A model generated the notes under the pieces. It did not search any database. It had not been told where the DNA came from and worked only from the letters and a program-made list of their open reading frames with translations. 64,000 nucleotides of DNA. Source: Diplonema papillatum (Eukaryota > Euglenozoa > Diplonemea > Diplonemida > Diplonemidae). Position 1 is the stretch's first letter, and each line of letters starts with the position of its first letter. The stretch is taken from positions 163,801 to 227,800 of the forward strand of contig JAPJBO010000321.1 of the NCBI GenBank assembly GCA_030068145.1. The letters run 5' to 3'. The position numbers were made by a program, and so were the translations under genes. Below are positions 18,816 to 27,700 of the stretch, piece by piece.

Positions 18816-19745
18816 TCCTCCCGGTACAGCTGGGAGGAAAAAGTGGAGACGTTCGAAGCGGCAGCAACGACCGAAGGGACGGCGGCGCAGCGGGCGTCGA
18901 TGGCAGCGACCGTTGCGAAGTTTGCGGAAGCGACAGACCTGCAGCAGGCACCAGCAGTTTTCAAGTTGAAGGCTTTTGCGGCTGCCATGGTGGACGGTGG
19001 GATGAGCGAAGCGCAGTTGGCGAAGTTCGTCGCACGGGAAAGCGGAAAGCGAGGCCGCCCCAGGAAGGGCAACATGCGGACGACCAGCGTCGAGTCTTAC
19101 CTCAGCGCTTTGGGCCCGAAGATGGGCGTTTCGGCCGCAGAGATGAAGGAGACGAAGCGGGCGCTGCTGAAGCGGCGCCTCGAAAGGCGGGAAATGCCAG
19201 ATCACGCACACCCTCTGACGCTCGAGGAAGCGCGAAGCGTGATGCACGCGGCTGCAGACAAGAGCATGGAAGTAGTAGCTGCGGCGGCTCTTATGTGGGG
19301 CTGCGCCCTGCGGATGGCCGATCTTCTGGAGATCAAGCCAGAGGATGTCACGCTGACAGCGCGAGGGGTGCTACGGATAGCTTGGTGGACCACCAAAGAG
19401 GCGAAATTGAGGCTACGCGAGGTAGAAGTGCTCTACCAGCTGCCGCCCTTGCAACGCGAGAAAGTGAAGAGGTGGATAGGCCTGAAGCAGCCGTTCCAGA
19501 GGGCCACGATCAGGCACCTCCTAGCCCTGGCAAGAAAGTTGGTTCCAGGTTGCGCGGAACACAGCTGGAAACGGGGCGCGTTGCAGCATCTGGCGAAGAG
19601 CGGGGCGCAATGGGACGAGCTCCTGTTGATTGCACGGCACACGTCCATCGCCACTCTGAGGAGATACCTGTGGGGTTGCGTCACACCAGACCACACGAGA
19701 ACGGCAAGGGTATCTGCAAGGCTGCATGTGTCGTTACGCGAGTAA
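18813..19745 (+). CDS. Tyrosine recombinase of the YR retroelement
   Basis: The frame opens directly after the gag UGA, and the protein proper begins around 18843 (VETFEAAATTEG). It would integrate the circular or linear DNA copy. Residues about 15-110 form the core-binding half. The catalytic half shows WGCALRMADLL (first Arg), TTKEAKLRL (Lys in the beta hairpin), HSWKRGAL, then ARHTSIATLRRYL with His and the Tyr nucleophile. In the HxxR box the fourth residue is Lys (HSWK) with Arg at the next position, whereas active enzymes have Arg in that place. This copy may be impaired or may use the adjacent Arg. It ends in TAA at 19743-19745, just before a repeat tract. Confidence 0.85.
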   Translation, partial: LSSRYSWEEKVETFEAAATTEGTAAQRASMAATVAKFAEATDLQQAPAVFKLKAFAAAMVDGGMSEAQLAKFVARESGKRGRPRKGNMRTTSVESYLSALGPKMGVSAAEMKETKRALLKRRLERREMPDHAHPLTLEEARSVMHAAADKSMEVVAAAALMWGCALRMADLLEIKPEDVTLTARGVLRIAWWTTKEAKLRLREVEVLYQLPPLQREKVKRWIGLKQPFQRATIRHLLALARKLVPGCAEHSWKRGALQHLAKSGAQWDELLLIARHTSIATLRRYLWGCVTPDHTRTARVSARLHVSLRE

Positions 19746-19747
19746 GT

Positions 19748-20791
19748 GGCACCTGGTCCGCAGAGCAACAGCAAGTCCGCTGTGCAGGGCGACAAGGACG
19801 CCGCCTCGCAGGGCAACGAGAAAGTCACACAACGCAGGCCGCCGCCTCGCAAGGCAACGAGAAGGCAGCTCCGCAGAGCAACAGGGCCACTGCCCCGCAG
19901 GGCAACGAGAAAGCAGCTCCGCAGAGCAACAAGACCGCCGCCCCGCAGGGCAACGACAAGGCGGCTCCGCAGAGCAACAGGGCCACTGCCCCGCAGGGCA
20001 ACGAGAAAGCAGCTCCGCAGAGCAACAAGACCGCCTATGACAAGGCAGCTCCGCAGAGCAACAGGGCCACTGCCCCGCAGGGCAACGAGAAAGCAGCTCC
20101 GCAGAGCAACAAGACCGCCTCCCCGCAGGGCAACGACAAGACAGCTCCGCAGAGCAACAAGGCCGCTGCCCCGCAGGGCAACGAGAAAGCAGCTCCGCAG
20201 AGCAACAAGACCGCCTCCCCGCAGGGCAACGACAAGACAGCTCCGCAGAGCAACAAGGCCGCCGCCCCGCAGGGCAACAAGGATGCAGCTCCGCAGAGCG
20301 ACAAAACCGCCGTCTCCCCAGGTAACGGGAGTTCTGCTCCGCAGAGCAACAGGAGCGCTGCCTCGCCAGGCAAACAGAGTGCTGTTCCGCAGAGCAAGGG
20401 CCGTTGCCTCGCAGGGCAACAGGATGACCGCCACGCCAAGCTGAGCGATGCCCATACCTCGCAGCAGCGAGAAGGCAGAGTGCCAGAACAAAGAAGGCTG
20501 CAAGACCAAGGGGCACTGAAGGTTAAAGGAACATCGAAAGTCAGTTCTTATTGCCCGGCGTATGCCCAGAACCTGCAGAAGGAGCATCCCCTCAAAGATT
20601 GGAAAAGGCAGAACCACCCTGACATTTCAAACATCGTGGACGACGAGCTCAACTGGGCGAGCAGCCTCCTGTGTGGTGACTTAGGCGAGCAAAGCGAAGC
20701 TGCTTTTGAGGGAGAATTCAATATTGCCGAGACTGTCGAAAAAGAACGAAGCGAGTGCACAAGCGAAATAAGGAAGCAAGAACTACTCTGA
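19748..20791 (+). CDS. Open frame with 16-residue tandem repeats between recombinase and RT
   Basis: This frame is open across the repeat tract and stays open to TGA at 20789-20791, 12 bp before the RT ATG and in the RT frame. After the repeats comes non-repetitive, protein-like sequence (NHPDISNIVDDELNWASSLL and an acidic stretch). It may be the N-terminal part of a pol protein entered by frameshift or an internal start, or simply untranslated. No ATG start is evident. I could not identify a domain. Confidence 0.3.
   Translation, partial: GTWSAEQQQVRCAGRQGRRLAGQRESHTTQAAASQGNEKAAPQSNRATAPQGNEKAAPQSNKTAAPQGNDKAAPQSNRATAPQGNEKAAPQSNKTAYDKAAPQSNRATAPQGNEKAAPQSNKTASPQGNDKTAPQSNKAAAPQGNEKAAPQSNKTASPQGNDKTAPQSNKAAAPQGNKDAAPQSDKTAVSPGNGSSAPQSNRSAASPGKQSAVPQSKGRCLAGQQDDRHAKLSDAHTSQQREGRVPEQRRLQDQGALKVKGTSKVSSYCPAYAQNLQKEHPLKDWKRQNHPDISNIVDDELNWASSLLCGDLGEQSEAAFEGEFNIAETVEKERSECTSEIRKQELL
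19855..20330 (+). repeat. 48-bp coding-phase tandem repeat, about 10 copies
   Basis: The unit encodes AAPQSNRATAPQGNEK or close variants (16 codons), itself two half-units built on CCGCAGAGCAAC and CCGCAGGGCAAC. One unit near 20030-20040 lacks 12 bp. All length changes are multiples of three, so the frame is preserved. Confidence 0.85.
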
Positions 20792-20803
20792 ACAAAGACG
20801 TAC

Positions 20804-22288
20804 ATGCGTTCCCTGCCTAAGACACCGTTTCGAGGAGCCGTGGGGCCGTTGGATAAGCTGCCCTCCTCCAGGGCGAATTACGAAGTCGTTGAGCAGGGGT
20901 TGACACCACAGGAGATTTTTGTCCTCAGGCAGTGCACGCAGGAGCCACTTCTCACGTCTACAGAAAGACATCAAGCTCTACCAAGTCGGGATATATCCGA
21001 CGCTGATTTGCAGGCGATGCTCGAAAGTGGTGTGGTGAAGCGCGCCGCTCGAAGGCCACGAATCACCCTCTGTGTGTTCAAGATCCCGAAGAAAAATAAA
21101 CAAGAGACGCGGCTTCTCATAGATGGCCGGCCGTTTGACCTCCGAACAGCCCCAGTTCTTTCCCCGAAGACGCCGTCACTCGCTGACATCGAGGCGTTTA
21201 CACTCGAGTTTGAGGTGTTCATGACACTCGACCTCCTCGGGTATTTTTATCAGCTGCCTGTGTCAGCGGCTCTGATGGAGAACCTGGGTTTTAGGGCACG
21301 CGACGGAAAATATTACTTATTTACCATCGCAGTGCCGGGCATATCGCGGTCGCCCACCATTGCGCAGCTGACGACACTGGGTGTGCGGCGCGGTGCAGGC
21401 GTGGACTCCTCGAGCTTGGCAATTTACGACGACATTGCTCTTGGAGGCGAAGGAGTTGACGATGTTAGGGCTCAGGAACAGCGATTGAGGCAGACCCTCC
21501 GGGAGGCCCGCATTGTCGTTAGGGAAGACAAAGTGACAGAACCCTCGGCATCGGGAACTTTCGATGGGATAGAACTCAATCTCACGGAAAAGACGCTTTC
21601 GATCCCACGGCAATGGGCGGAGTCGGTGAACGCTCTATTCGGACAAAAGATTACGTCGTACAGGGCTCTGGCTCAGTTCATTGGATGTCTCAGATGGGGT
21701 TTATTCGTCATGCGGAGTCCTGCAGCGGTGTATCCGGAATTGCTGCGGGCAAATCGACAGCTAAGCAGCGTATGCACGACAGTCAAGGACTGGGACACTG
21801 TGATCAGACTCCCCCGAGCCATCGTAGAGGAGGTTAACAGAGGAAGGGCATGGCTGTTGCATTGTAAGCCCAGAAGGATTCAGCACCCAACGCGCAACGT
21901 CCACGTCTGGACGGACGCCTCAGATGAGGGGGGTGCCATTGCCATTCTGGACCCGGTGGAGAGATGCGTTCTGGTACGAAGCAGCTGGAAATGGACGATG
22001 AAGCTAGCTCAGCTTTCGCCTCCAGTCCCGATCAGGCGCCGAGAGCTCGCATGTGCCGTGATTGGGCTGCGGGTTGCCAGGAGAATCACGAACGGCTGGG
22101 TGCTGTTTAGCGTTTTCCACGATAACAGCACCGCAGAGAGCCGGTTCCGTAAGTTGGCGTCACCGCATCCCGTAGAAAATCGGCTACTGGTTGACATGCA
22201 CAGGGCCATTGGGGAGGCACAGGTCGAGACTCACCTGGTGGCAAGCGCAAAAATGGTGGCGGATGTGGACACCAGAGAAAGAACCTGA
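20804..22288 (+). CDS. Reverse transcriptase - RNase H
   Basis: 494 codons from ATG 20804. RT motifs in order: LCVFKIPKKNKQETRLLIDG (fingers), FMTLDLLGYFYQLPV (catalytic Asp), a GISRSPTIAQ block, and LAIYDDIALGG (YDD-type active site). A connection region with a FIGCLRWGLF block follows. RNase H: VHVWTDASDEGG (first Asp), RRRELACAVIGLRVA (Glu), FHDNSTAESRF (Asp/Asn) and VADVDTRER at the C-terminus (last Asp). All catalytic carboxylates appear present. This is the YR-retroelement (DIRS-like) RT-RH type, without a protease or methyltransferase. It would copy the element RNA packaged by Gag. Confidence 0.88.
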   Translation: MRSLPKTPFRGAVGPLDKLPSSRANYEVVEQGLTPQEIFVLRQCTQEPLLTSTERHQALPSRDISDADLQAMLESGVVKRAARRPRITLCVFKIPKKNKQETRLLIDGRPFDLRTAPVLSPKTPSLADIEAFTLEFEVFMTLDLLGYFYQLPVSAALMENLGFRARDGKYYLFTIAVPGISRSPTIAQLTTLGVRRGAGVDSSSLAIYDDIALGGEGVDDVRAQEQRLRQTLREARIVVREDKVTEPSASGTFDGIELNLTEKTLSIPRQWAESVNALFGQKITSYRALAQFIGCLRWGLFVMRSPAAVYPELLRANRQLSSVCTTVKDWDTVIRLPRAIVEEVNRGRAWLLHCKPRRIQHPTRNVHVWTDASDEGGAIAILDPVERCVLVRSSWKWTMKLAQLSPPVPIRRRELACAVIGLRVARRITNGWVLFSVFHDNSTAESRFRKLASPHPVENRLLVDMHRAIGEAQVETHLVASAKMVADVDTRERT

Positions 22289-22871
22289 GCGCGTTCTTTT
22301 CCCCCACCGCTTCTTCTAGCTTCTGTCGTGATCTGCGCGTGGGGATGCGCATTATGAAACGCTAACGTACTGTTGCTGAGTGGTCAGATGAACTGAGAGG
22401 AGAGGATGCGTGGTCAAGGAAAAAAGGGGGGGGGGGGAGCTGCTTATCGTTTTTTCTTAATATGTCTGATGTTTCCTTCCGCGTGATTGCACACGGAAGA
22501 GGGCGCCACGCAAAATGAGTACCCCTCGTCGCTGCGTGTTGTATGGCGCGTCCTCTCCAAAGCGGATCTGAAACTGGACAGTTCGTGAAAATTTAGGCAG
22601 CCCGTGCCCCTCCCTGGAGCAAGGTGGCCTGTGTGAATCCACGGGTCCCGGCGCTCGCCTTGCGCCCTACACAAAATCCCAAGAACTTACCTCTTGCTAT
22701 TTTTCTCTGACCATTCGAACGCTTCGACCGCTGCGTCGCAAACACAGTGAAGGGAAATAAAATTTCTTGGTCGCTTAGAGCGGTCACCACCCTGCTGCAC
22801 ACAGGCCCTGCAGGCATGCAGGGCCTGCAGGAGGGGGGTGGGTACCCACCCACCCCTCGTTGCCGTCCGGC
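22289..22871. other. No gene recognised
   Basis: 3' flank of the YR retroelement: a G-tract at about 22425, then unique-looking sequence with a short palindrome at 22800-22830 (CCCTGCAGGCATGCAGGG). Confidence 0.4.
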
Positions 22872-23567
22872 TAGTAAGATACTGGGCAAGTGGGGTGTAT
22901 TGGACCTACTCCCCCCCAAAAACCATGTTTGCGAGCCGATTTCGAGCTCGTATGCTCTCGGCGAGCCTTTTTTTGAGCACAAAACGCTGTTTTTCTGGAT
23001 ATCGAGGCCCCCGGTAGGGTAACACCTGTGCAATGACTTTGACACAGCATCCACCAGCCAAAGGAACTGAACAAATTCTTATAATGCGCGACTCGGGAAT
23101 GCGTGTTGTCGAAACATCGGTTGAAGAATTCGCGAGGCAAGACGTATACGGAGTACGATAGGTCATCGGGCACCATGAAGAGATGCTTCAAAGCGACGAG
23201 AGCCTTTCTGGAGCTTGCAGGAGCTGACCCGATCGGATTTGTTGTATCTCTTTGTACAGAGGAAGAGGTGGCAAGAGGTGGGCGACCAACAAAGGTGACC
23301 CAGGAAATGAGGATCGCGAGCAGACATCGACACCAACGTCACGAGTCATCAAAAGCTTTGCACGCAGACGAGACGGTTGTCGCACAGAACGTTCTCGTAC
23401 CCTTCCAGCTGGTGTACGAAGAAAGCGACCTGAATCACTCAAAAGGTGTCGTACACCACGTACCGCCGGCTACGTGGTGCCCAGTTCCAGCACCTTTCTC
23501 GACGGACCGATGTGTGTGACACCTGTGCAGAAGGGAACATGATTAACAATTTCCTTCGTACACTAGC
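22872..23567 (+). pseudogene. Transposon T, broken 5' part (plus orientation)
   Basis: Begins in the T terminal repeat (TAGTAAGATACTGGGCAAG) and reads into the transposase N-terminus (MRDSGMRVVETSVEEF). It is frameshifted at about 23140 and lacks roughly 60 codons, between VVSLCTE and EEVARGG. It continues in broken frames to the CDTCAEGN Cys motif. At about 23567 it meets a second T fragment in opposite orientation. Confidence 0.8.
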
Positions 23568-23878
23568 TGGAAGGGTACGAGAACGTTCTGTGCGACAACC
23601 GTCTTGTCTGCGGTGCAAAACTTTTTGATGACCCGTGACGTTGGTGTCAATGCCTCATTTCAGGGGTCACTTCGTTGGTCGCCCACCTCTTGCAACCTCT
23701 TCCCCGTTCTGTCTATTGGCCCATAGCTTATCCCCAACTTTCATGCCCACTACCGCGTCACCCATTCCAAACCTTGCACGATCTTGCGCCGTGTCAGCTC
23801 GTGCGTGATGCTGTTGAACATTTCAGGACATGAACCGGAGAACTCACGCCAGATTCGGGCCTTCTCAGTACCTATCTC
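23568..23878 (-). pseudogene. Transposon T fragment (minus orientation), interrupted by LINE C
   Basis: Matches 43900-44240 of the intact T copy on the same strand. It stops at CCTATCTC (23871-23878) and resumes after LINE C at 29213. With the preceding plus-oriented half it forms a fold-back derivative of T with two N-terminal ends. Confidence 0.8.
23871..23878. repeat. Target-site duplication of LINE C, left copy
   Basis: CCTATCTC, repeated at 29213-29220 on the other side of LINE C. Confidence 0.75.
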
Positions 23879-23933
23879 CCGCAAAGCCGGAACATTCTGG
23901 AAGGCCTTGTCCTTCGTCAACGGGACGGACACC

Positions 23934-24764
23934 ATGCCGGCGGTGTGGGTGAGTGACTGCACCCTTGAAGAGGCGCGACGGCTGGCGGCACTGACTCCGA
24001 ATACGTTCGGGGTAATCGCGGGCACAAAGACGGGTGTCTTCGGCATTCGGACGACCCCGGAACACGTTGCCGCCACCGAATCCGCGGTCGGAAAAAAGCT
24101 GTCGAAGCGCCAACTGCGTGGCGACAAATACGTGGTCACCACCGCGTGCGCTTCGGAACACGCGACCGACCTCCTTGCCGCCTGCGCTGCTGCCGGCTGG
24201 AAGGTCGAACAAGCCGGGGCCTTCAAGCGACAAGGTAAGACCGTGTGCATCGTCATCGCCGACACGGGCCCACCTGCACCCGTGTTCTTCCGGCTCGATC
24301 GCGCGTCTATTTCGATAAGGAAATACGACCGCTCCACTGACGCGAGGCAACGGAAGGGATTCTCCACGCAGTGTCAGCGGGAGAAGGTCAAACTCCCACC
24401 CGAGTTCTTCGCTAGCCTCAACGAACGGCCCGAGCCGTCTCCGGGCCAAAAGAGGGGACGCACAGAGGATGAGACAACTGAGTCCCAGGAAAAGCTAGCA
24501 CGGGTGGACGGCAAGGACAACATGGTCACCGACTGCCGGCACACCAGCTGGCAGGAAGCACACTCGAACGCCGAAGCTTTCCTCTGCGTGGTCTGCGCCA
24601 AAGGCATGCAGGTCGGACAAGCCAAGCGGCTTTGCGCGCACGGCCCCTGCCAGGCTGCAATCTGTCACGCATGCTGGACTAAGTCGCGGGCCACGCCGCC
24701 AACTTCATCTCCCTCGCCCGCGCAGGCGACCGCCGACGTCCCCCCCCCGGAGTCACAATGGTGA
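23934..24764 (+). CDS. LINE C ORF1: nucleic-acid-binding protein with C-terminal zinc finger
   Basis: 276 codons. The ATG at 23934 is the first in frame inside the element; the frame upstream belongs to transposon T. The N-terminal half contains the module shared with LINE B ORF1 (AGWKVEQ, RQGKTVCIVIAD, GPPAPV and a YD near its end). A Ser/Glu/Arg-rich linker with KRGR follows. The C-terminus is a Cys/His cluster (CRHTSW, LCVVCAKG, RLCAHGPCQA, CHAC) consistent with a RING/PHD-like zinc fold. It probably binds element RNA. Its last 7 nt overlap the ORF2 start (ATGGTGA). Confidence 0.8.
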   Translation: MPAVWVSDCTLEEARRLAALTPNTFGVIAGTKTGVFGIRTTPEHVAATESAVGKKLSKRQLRGDKYVVTTACASEHATDLLAACAAAGWKVEQAGAFKRQGKTVCIVIADTGPPAPVFFRLDRASISIRKYDRSTDARQRKGFSTQCQREKVKLPPEFFASLNERPEPSPGQKRGRTEDETTESQEKLARVDGKDNMVTDCRHTSWQEAHSNAEAFLCVVCAKGMQVGQAKRLCAHGPCQAAICHACWTKSRATPPTSSPSPAQATADVPPPESQW

Positions 24765-27700
24765 TCCACGCCAACGATTTGTCCCCCCAGCCGACGAGAG
24801 AGTTCTATCTGGCCCTCGTAGCGTACGCGCTTCTCGTGACTCAAGGTATCGAACCCAACCCTGGCCCTCCACCAATTCGAATTGTGACTATAAATGTCAC
24901 GTCCTTGATGAAGAACCTGTACCTCCTCATCTGCATAGCGGCGGACATCATCTGTGTTCAAGAAACGAAGTTGACGAGTGCCGGGCAGAGAAGTATCCGG
25001 ATGGCCCTGAAACAAGCCGGCGCCCTTGATGTATGGCAACCCTTCTTCGGCAGCTGCTGTGTTGGGCGGAAGTGCGGCAACAGCGTCCCATCCCAGGTTA
25101 CAGGAGGTAGTGCAGGAGTCGCGATTTTCGTCAAGAAAGGCTTGCCTGCATGTATCGTCGAGCCTTTTGACGCAGCCGAGCAACGTGCCTACGAATCGGC
25201 CCGCTTCTTGCATGTACGTGTCGCGACAGGTGTAGGTAAAGGAGCCGTACACGTGGTGTCATTGTACGGTCACTGTGGCATTTCCGAAAAACCCGAGCGG
25301 GAAAGGTTGATCGAGGGATCCCTGTGGGGATTGCGCCAGCGCTTGGGTGCTGTGCCCCTTGTCGCCGCCGGCGATTTCAACACGACCCCCCTCGGTTCCC
25401 CGGCGCTCCGATTCGCCTTGCGCAACGGCTGGTCGGACTCTGCCGAGCTGCAAGCTGAAGCCCTGGGAAGTCCTGCAGAGTTTACATGTTACCACGGTCA
25501 GCCGTCACGCATCGACCTTCTTCTCACCAACGAAGTCGCTTCTGCCGCTCTCGGTCGCGTGGAGACTTTCGAAGCCGGCCTCCCTACGCACAAGGCGGTC
25601 CGAGCCACCTTTAATCTTGCAGTATTCCAACAACTGAACCCGGTACTCCGGTACCCCCGGGCAATTCCAAGCACCGGGCTGAGCGGCCTGGACGACCCGA
25701 ATGCCCTCCGGAACGTCTCTGAGAAGTACCGCCTCGGGGACCCTTGCCCCCCCGGGCTCGAAGGTAGCCCCCGGGTGAACTTCCTCTGGCAACGGACTTC
25801 GCGAGCTGCGGAAGAGTACCTCATCCTCAAATCCGGAATCGAAGGCAACCTAACCGGGTACTGTGGCCGTGGCGTACGTCGGGAATTGAACTCTCAGCGA
25901 GTATCGGCGAGGCCGTCCCCTGAAGGTGCGGGAGCCGATACAGCTTCTTTGAAGAGAGCCAGGTGTCTCCTTGGGCGCATACGGGAGTACGCAGCCGCCA
26001 GAGCCAAATGGGAAAGCACAATCGTCTCCCCTGGCCCTTTGCCCTTCCAGCTTGAGGGACAGTGGACGAAAATACGCTCCTTTCGAAGTTTCGTGTTGCA
26101 GCGCACGGATGGGAAGTGTGCTCTGCCACCCGAGCCGCCGTCAGCGAAAATCGGAAGAGGCCTCGCGTTTACCGTCTCAGGACTGTGTCGTGACCTGGCG
26201 CATAGCACGCTAACTTCGAGATACCTGAAGAGCGCGAGGAGTCAGCGGGAGCTTCGCGACCCCCTGGGGAAGGAATCGTTCGCTTGGGTGAAGAAAGACG
26301 CGCCATCGGGGTTATCGTTTGTAACTGGGGCCGATGGGCGGCTCACTGCGAACTTGGCAGAAGTTGACGCGTTGGTGAGGAGGAGTTGGGATCCAGTGCT
26401 CCGCATGTACGCCGAGAAGAGGGAACCCGAGTTTGCCCCTTTCTTCCAGGAGTACAAAGACTTTATCACGCAACACCCATGCAATCTAAATCCGATCACG
26501 GCCGAGCGGCTTCGTCAGGTGGCGAAAAAGAAGAGCGTACAGACGTCTTGCGGTGTAGACGGCTGGCGCATGCGTGAAATCGCCGTTCTGCCGAATGCAA
26601 TCCTGGAAAGCTTTGTCGTGGTGCTCAACGAGGTAGAGGAAACCGGCTTCTGGCCCGACGGAGTCCTGGACGCAATGGTCACCTTAATTCCTAAAGGAGA
26701 AGGGAGTGATCCACTGAAGCTGCGTCCGATTACTGTCTCGAGCGTGGTATACCGACTCTGGGCTAGCGTGCGCCTACAGGATGTCATGCTCTGGCAAGAG
26801 CTATGGATTCACGGGTCGCAACATGGTTTCCGGCACGGCCACTCCTGCGACGACGTGGTCATGGATATCGCCCTATCGATAGAGGAATCACTGACAAACG
26901 GTACACCCCTGTGCGGGGTCGCACTCGACTTTGCCAAGTGCTTTGACCGCGTCCCTCAGGCCCTGGTGCTCGACTTGATGGAGGCGCTTGGGCTTCACGA
27001 GCGTGTGCTGGCACCCTTACGCCACATATACAAGCACCTGAGGCGTCGCTTCCGGTACCCCTTGGGAGTCGGCGAGATGTTCACTGTCACCAACGGAATT
27101 CTCCAGGGCTGCCCGATATCAGTGGTCCTGATCAACGCGCTCCTCTCTGTTCTCTCGAAGGCCTTGGTCAGCCGAGCTCGGGTGAGTCCGAAGTCGTTCG
27201 CCGACGATCTGTACCTGCTGTCGCAACTTGCGAGGCTACTCCAAGAGGGAATTCGAACCACAGAGGTGTTCGACAGCCTGACAGGCTTTGCCCTCAACGA
27301 GGACAAGTCGGTCTCCTTCTCGACGTCCCCAGAGCCTCCTCGCCTCGTGATCGGTCGCAAAATAATTCGATCGAGCAAAATAGTGAAGGTTTTGGGTGTC
27401 CCCCTGGGCACAGAGGGACCCGTTGACAACCGCAGGGCCAACGCCACGGTCGAGGCCGCGGCCAGACTTGAGGCGGCGCCGCTCATGCATCGCACGAAGT
27501 TCCGCATAATGCAGACGATCGCAGCCTCCGCGTATTACGGGGCGGCCTACTGCACGAATACAACAGGTGGCTTCGTCAACAGCTCAACGCTCCGAACGGC
27601 ACTCTCCGCTTGCGTGATCCCTCGATCTAACCGGGCGAAGAGCCCTCTTGCGGTTCTCTCCCTGGTTGCAAAAGCACACCTGTGTGATCCGGCATGCGCC

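Larger units (their letters stand above)
17925..22288 (+). mobile_element. YR retrotransposon with gag - recombinase - RT/RNase H order (VIPER/TATE-like)
   Basis: Three coding blocks in one orientation: Gag-like, tyrosine recombinase, RT-RNase H. DIRS and Ngaro elements place the recombinase last; VIPER/TATE of trypanosomatids place it between gag and RT, as here. The outer ends were not found. No split direct or inverted terminal repeats were identified between about 17.6-17.9 kb and 22.3-22.9 kb, so the coordinates cover only the coding span. Confidence 0.8.

Noticed and set aside
19433-20617. Long minus-strand frame rich in Leu, Cys and Arg repeats
   Set aside because: It is the antisense reading of the 48-bp tandem repeat and shows no independent domain.
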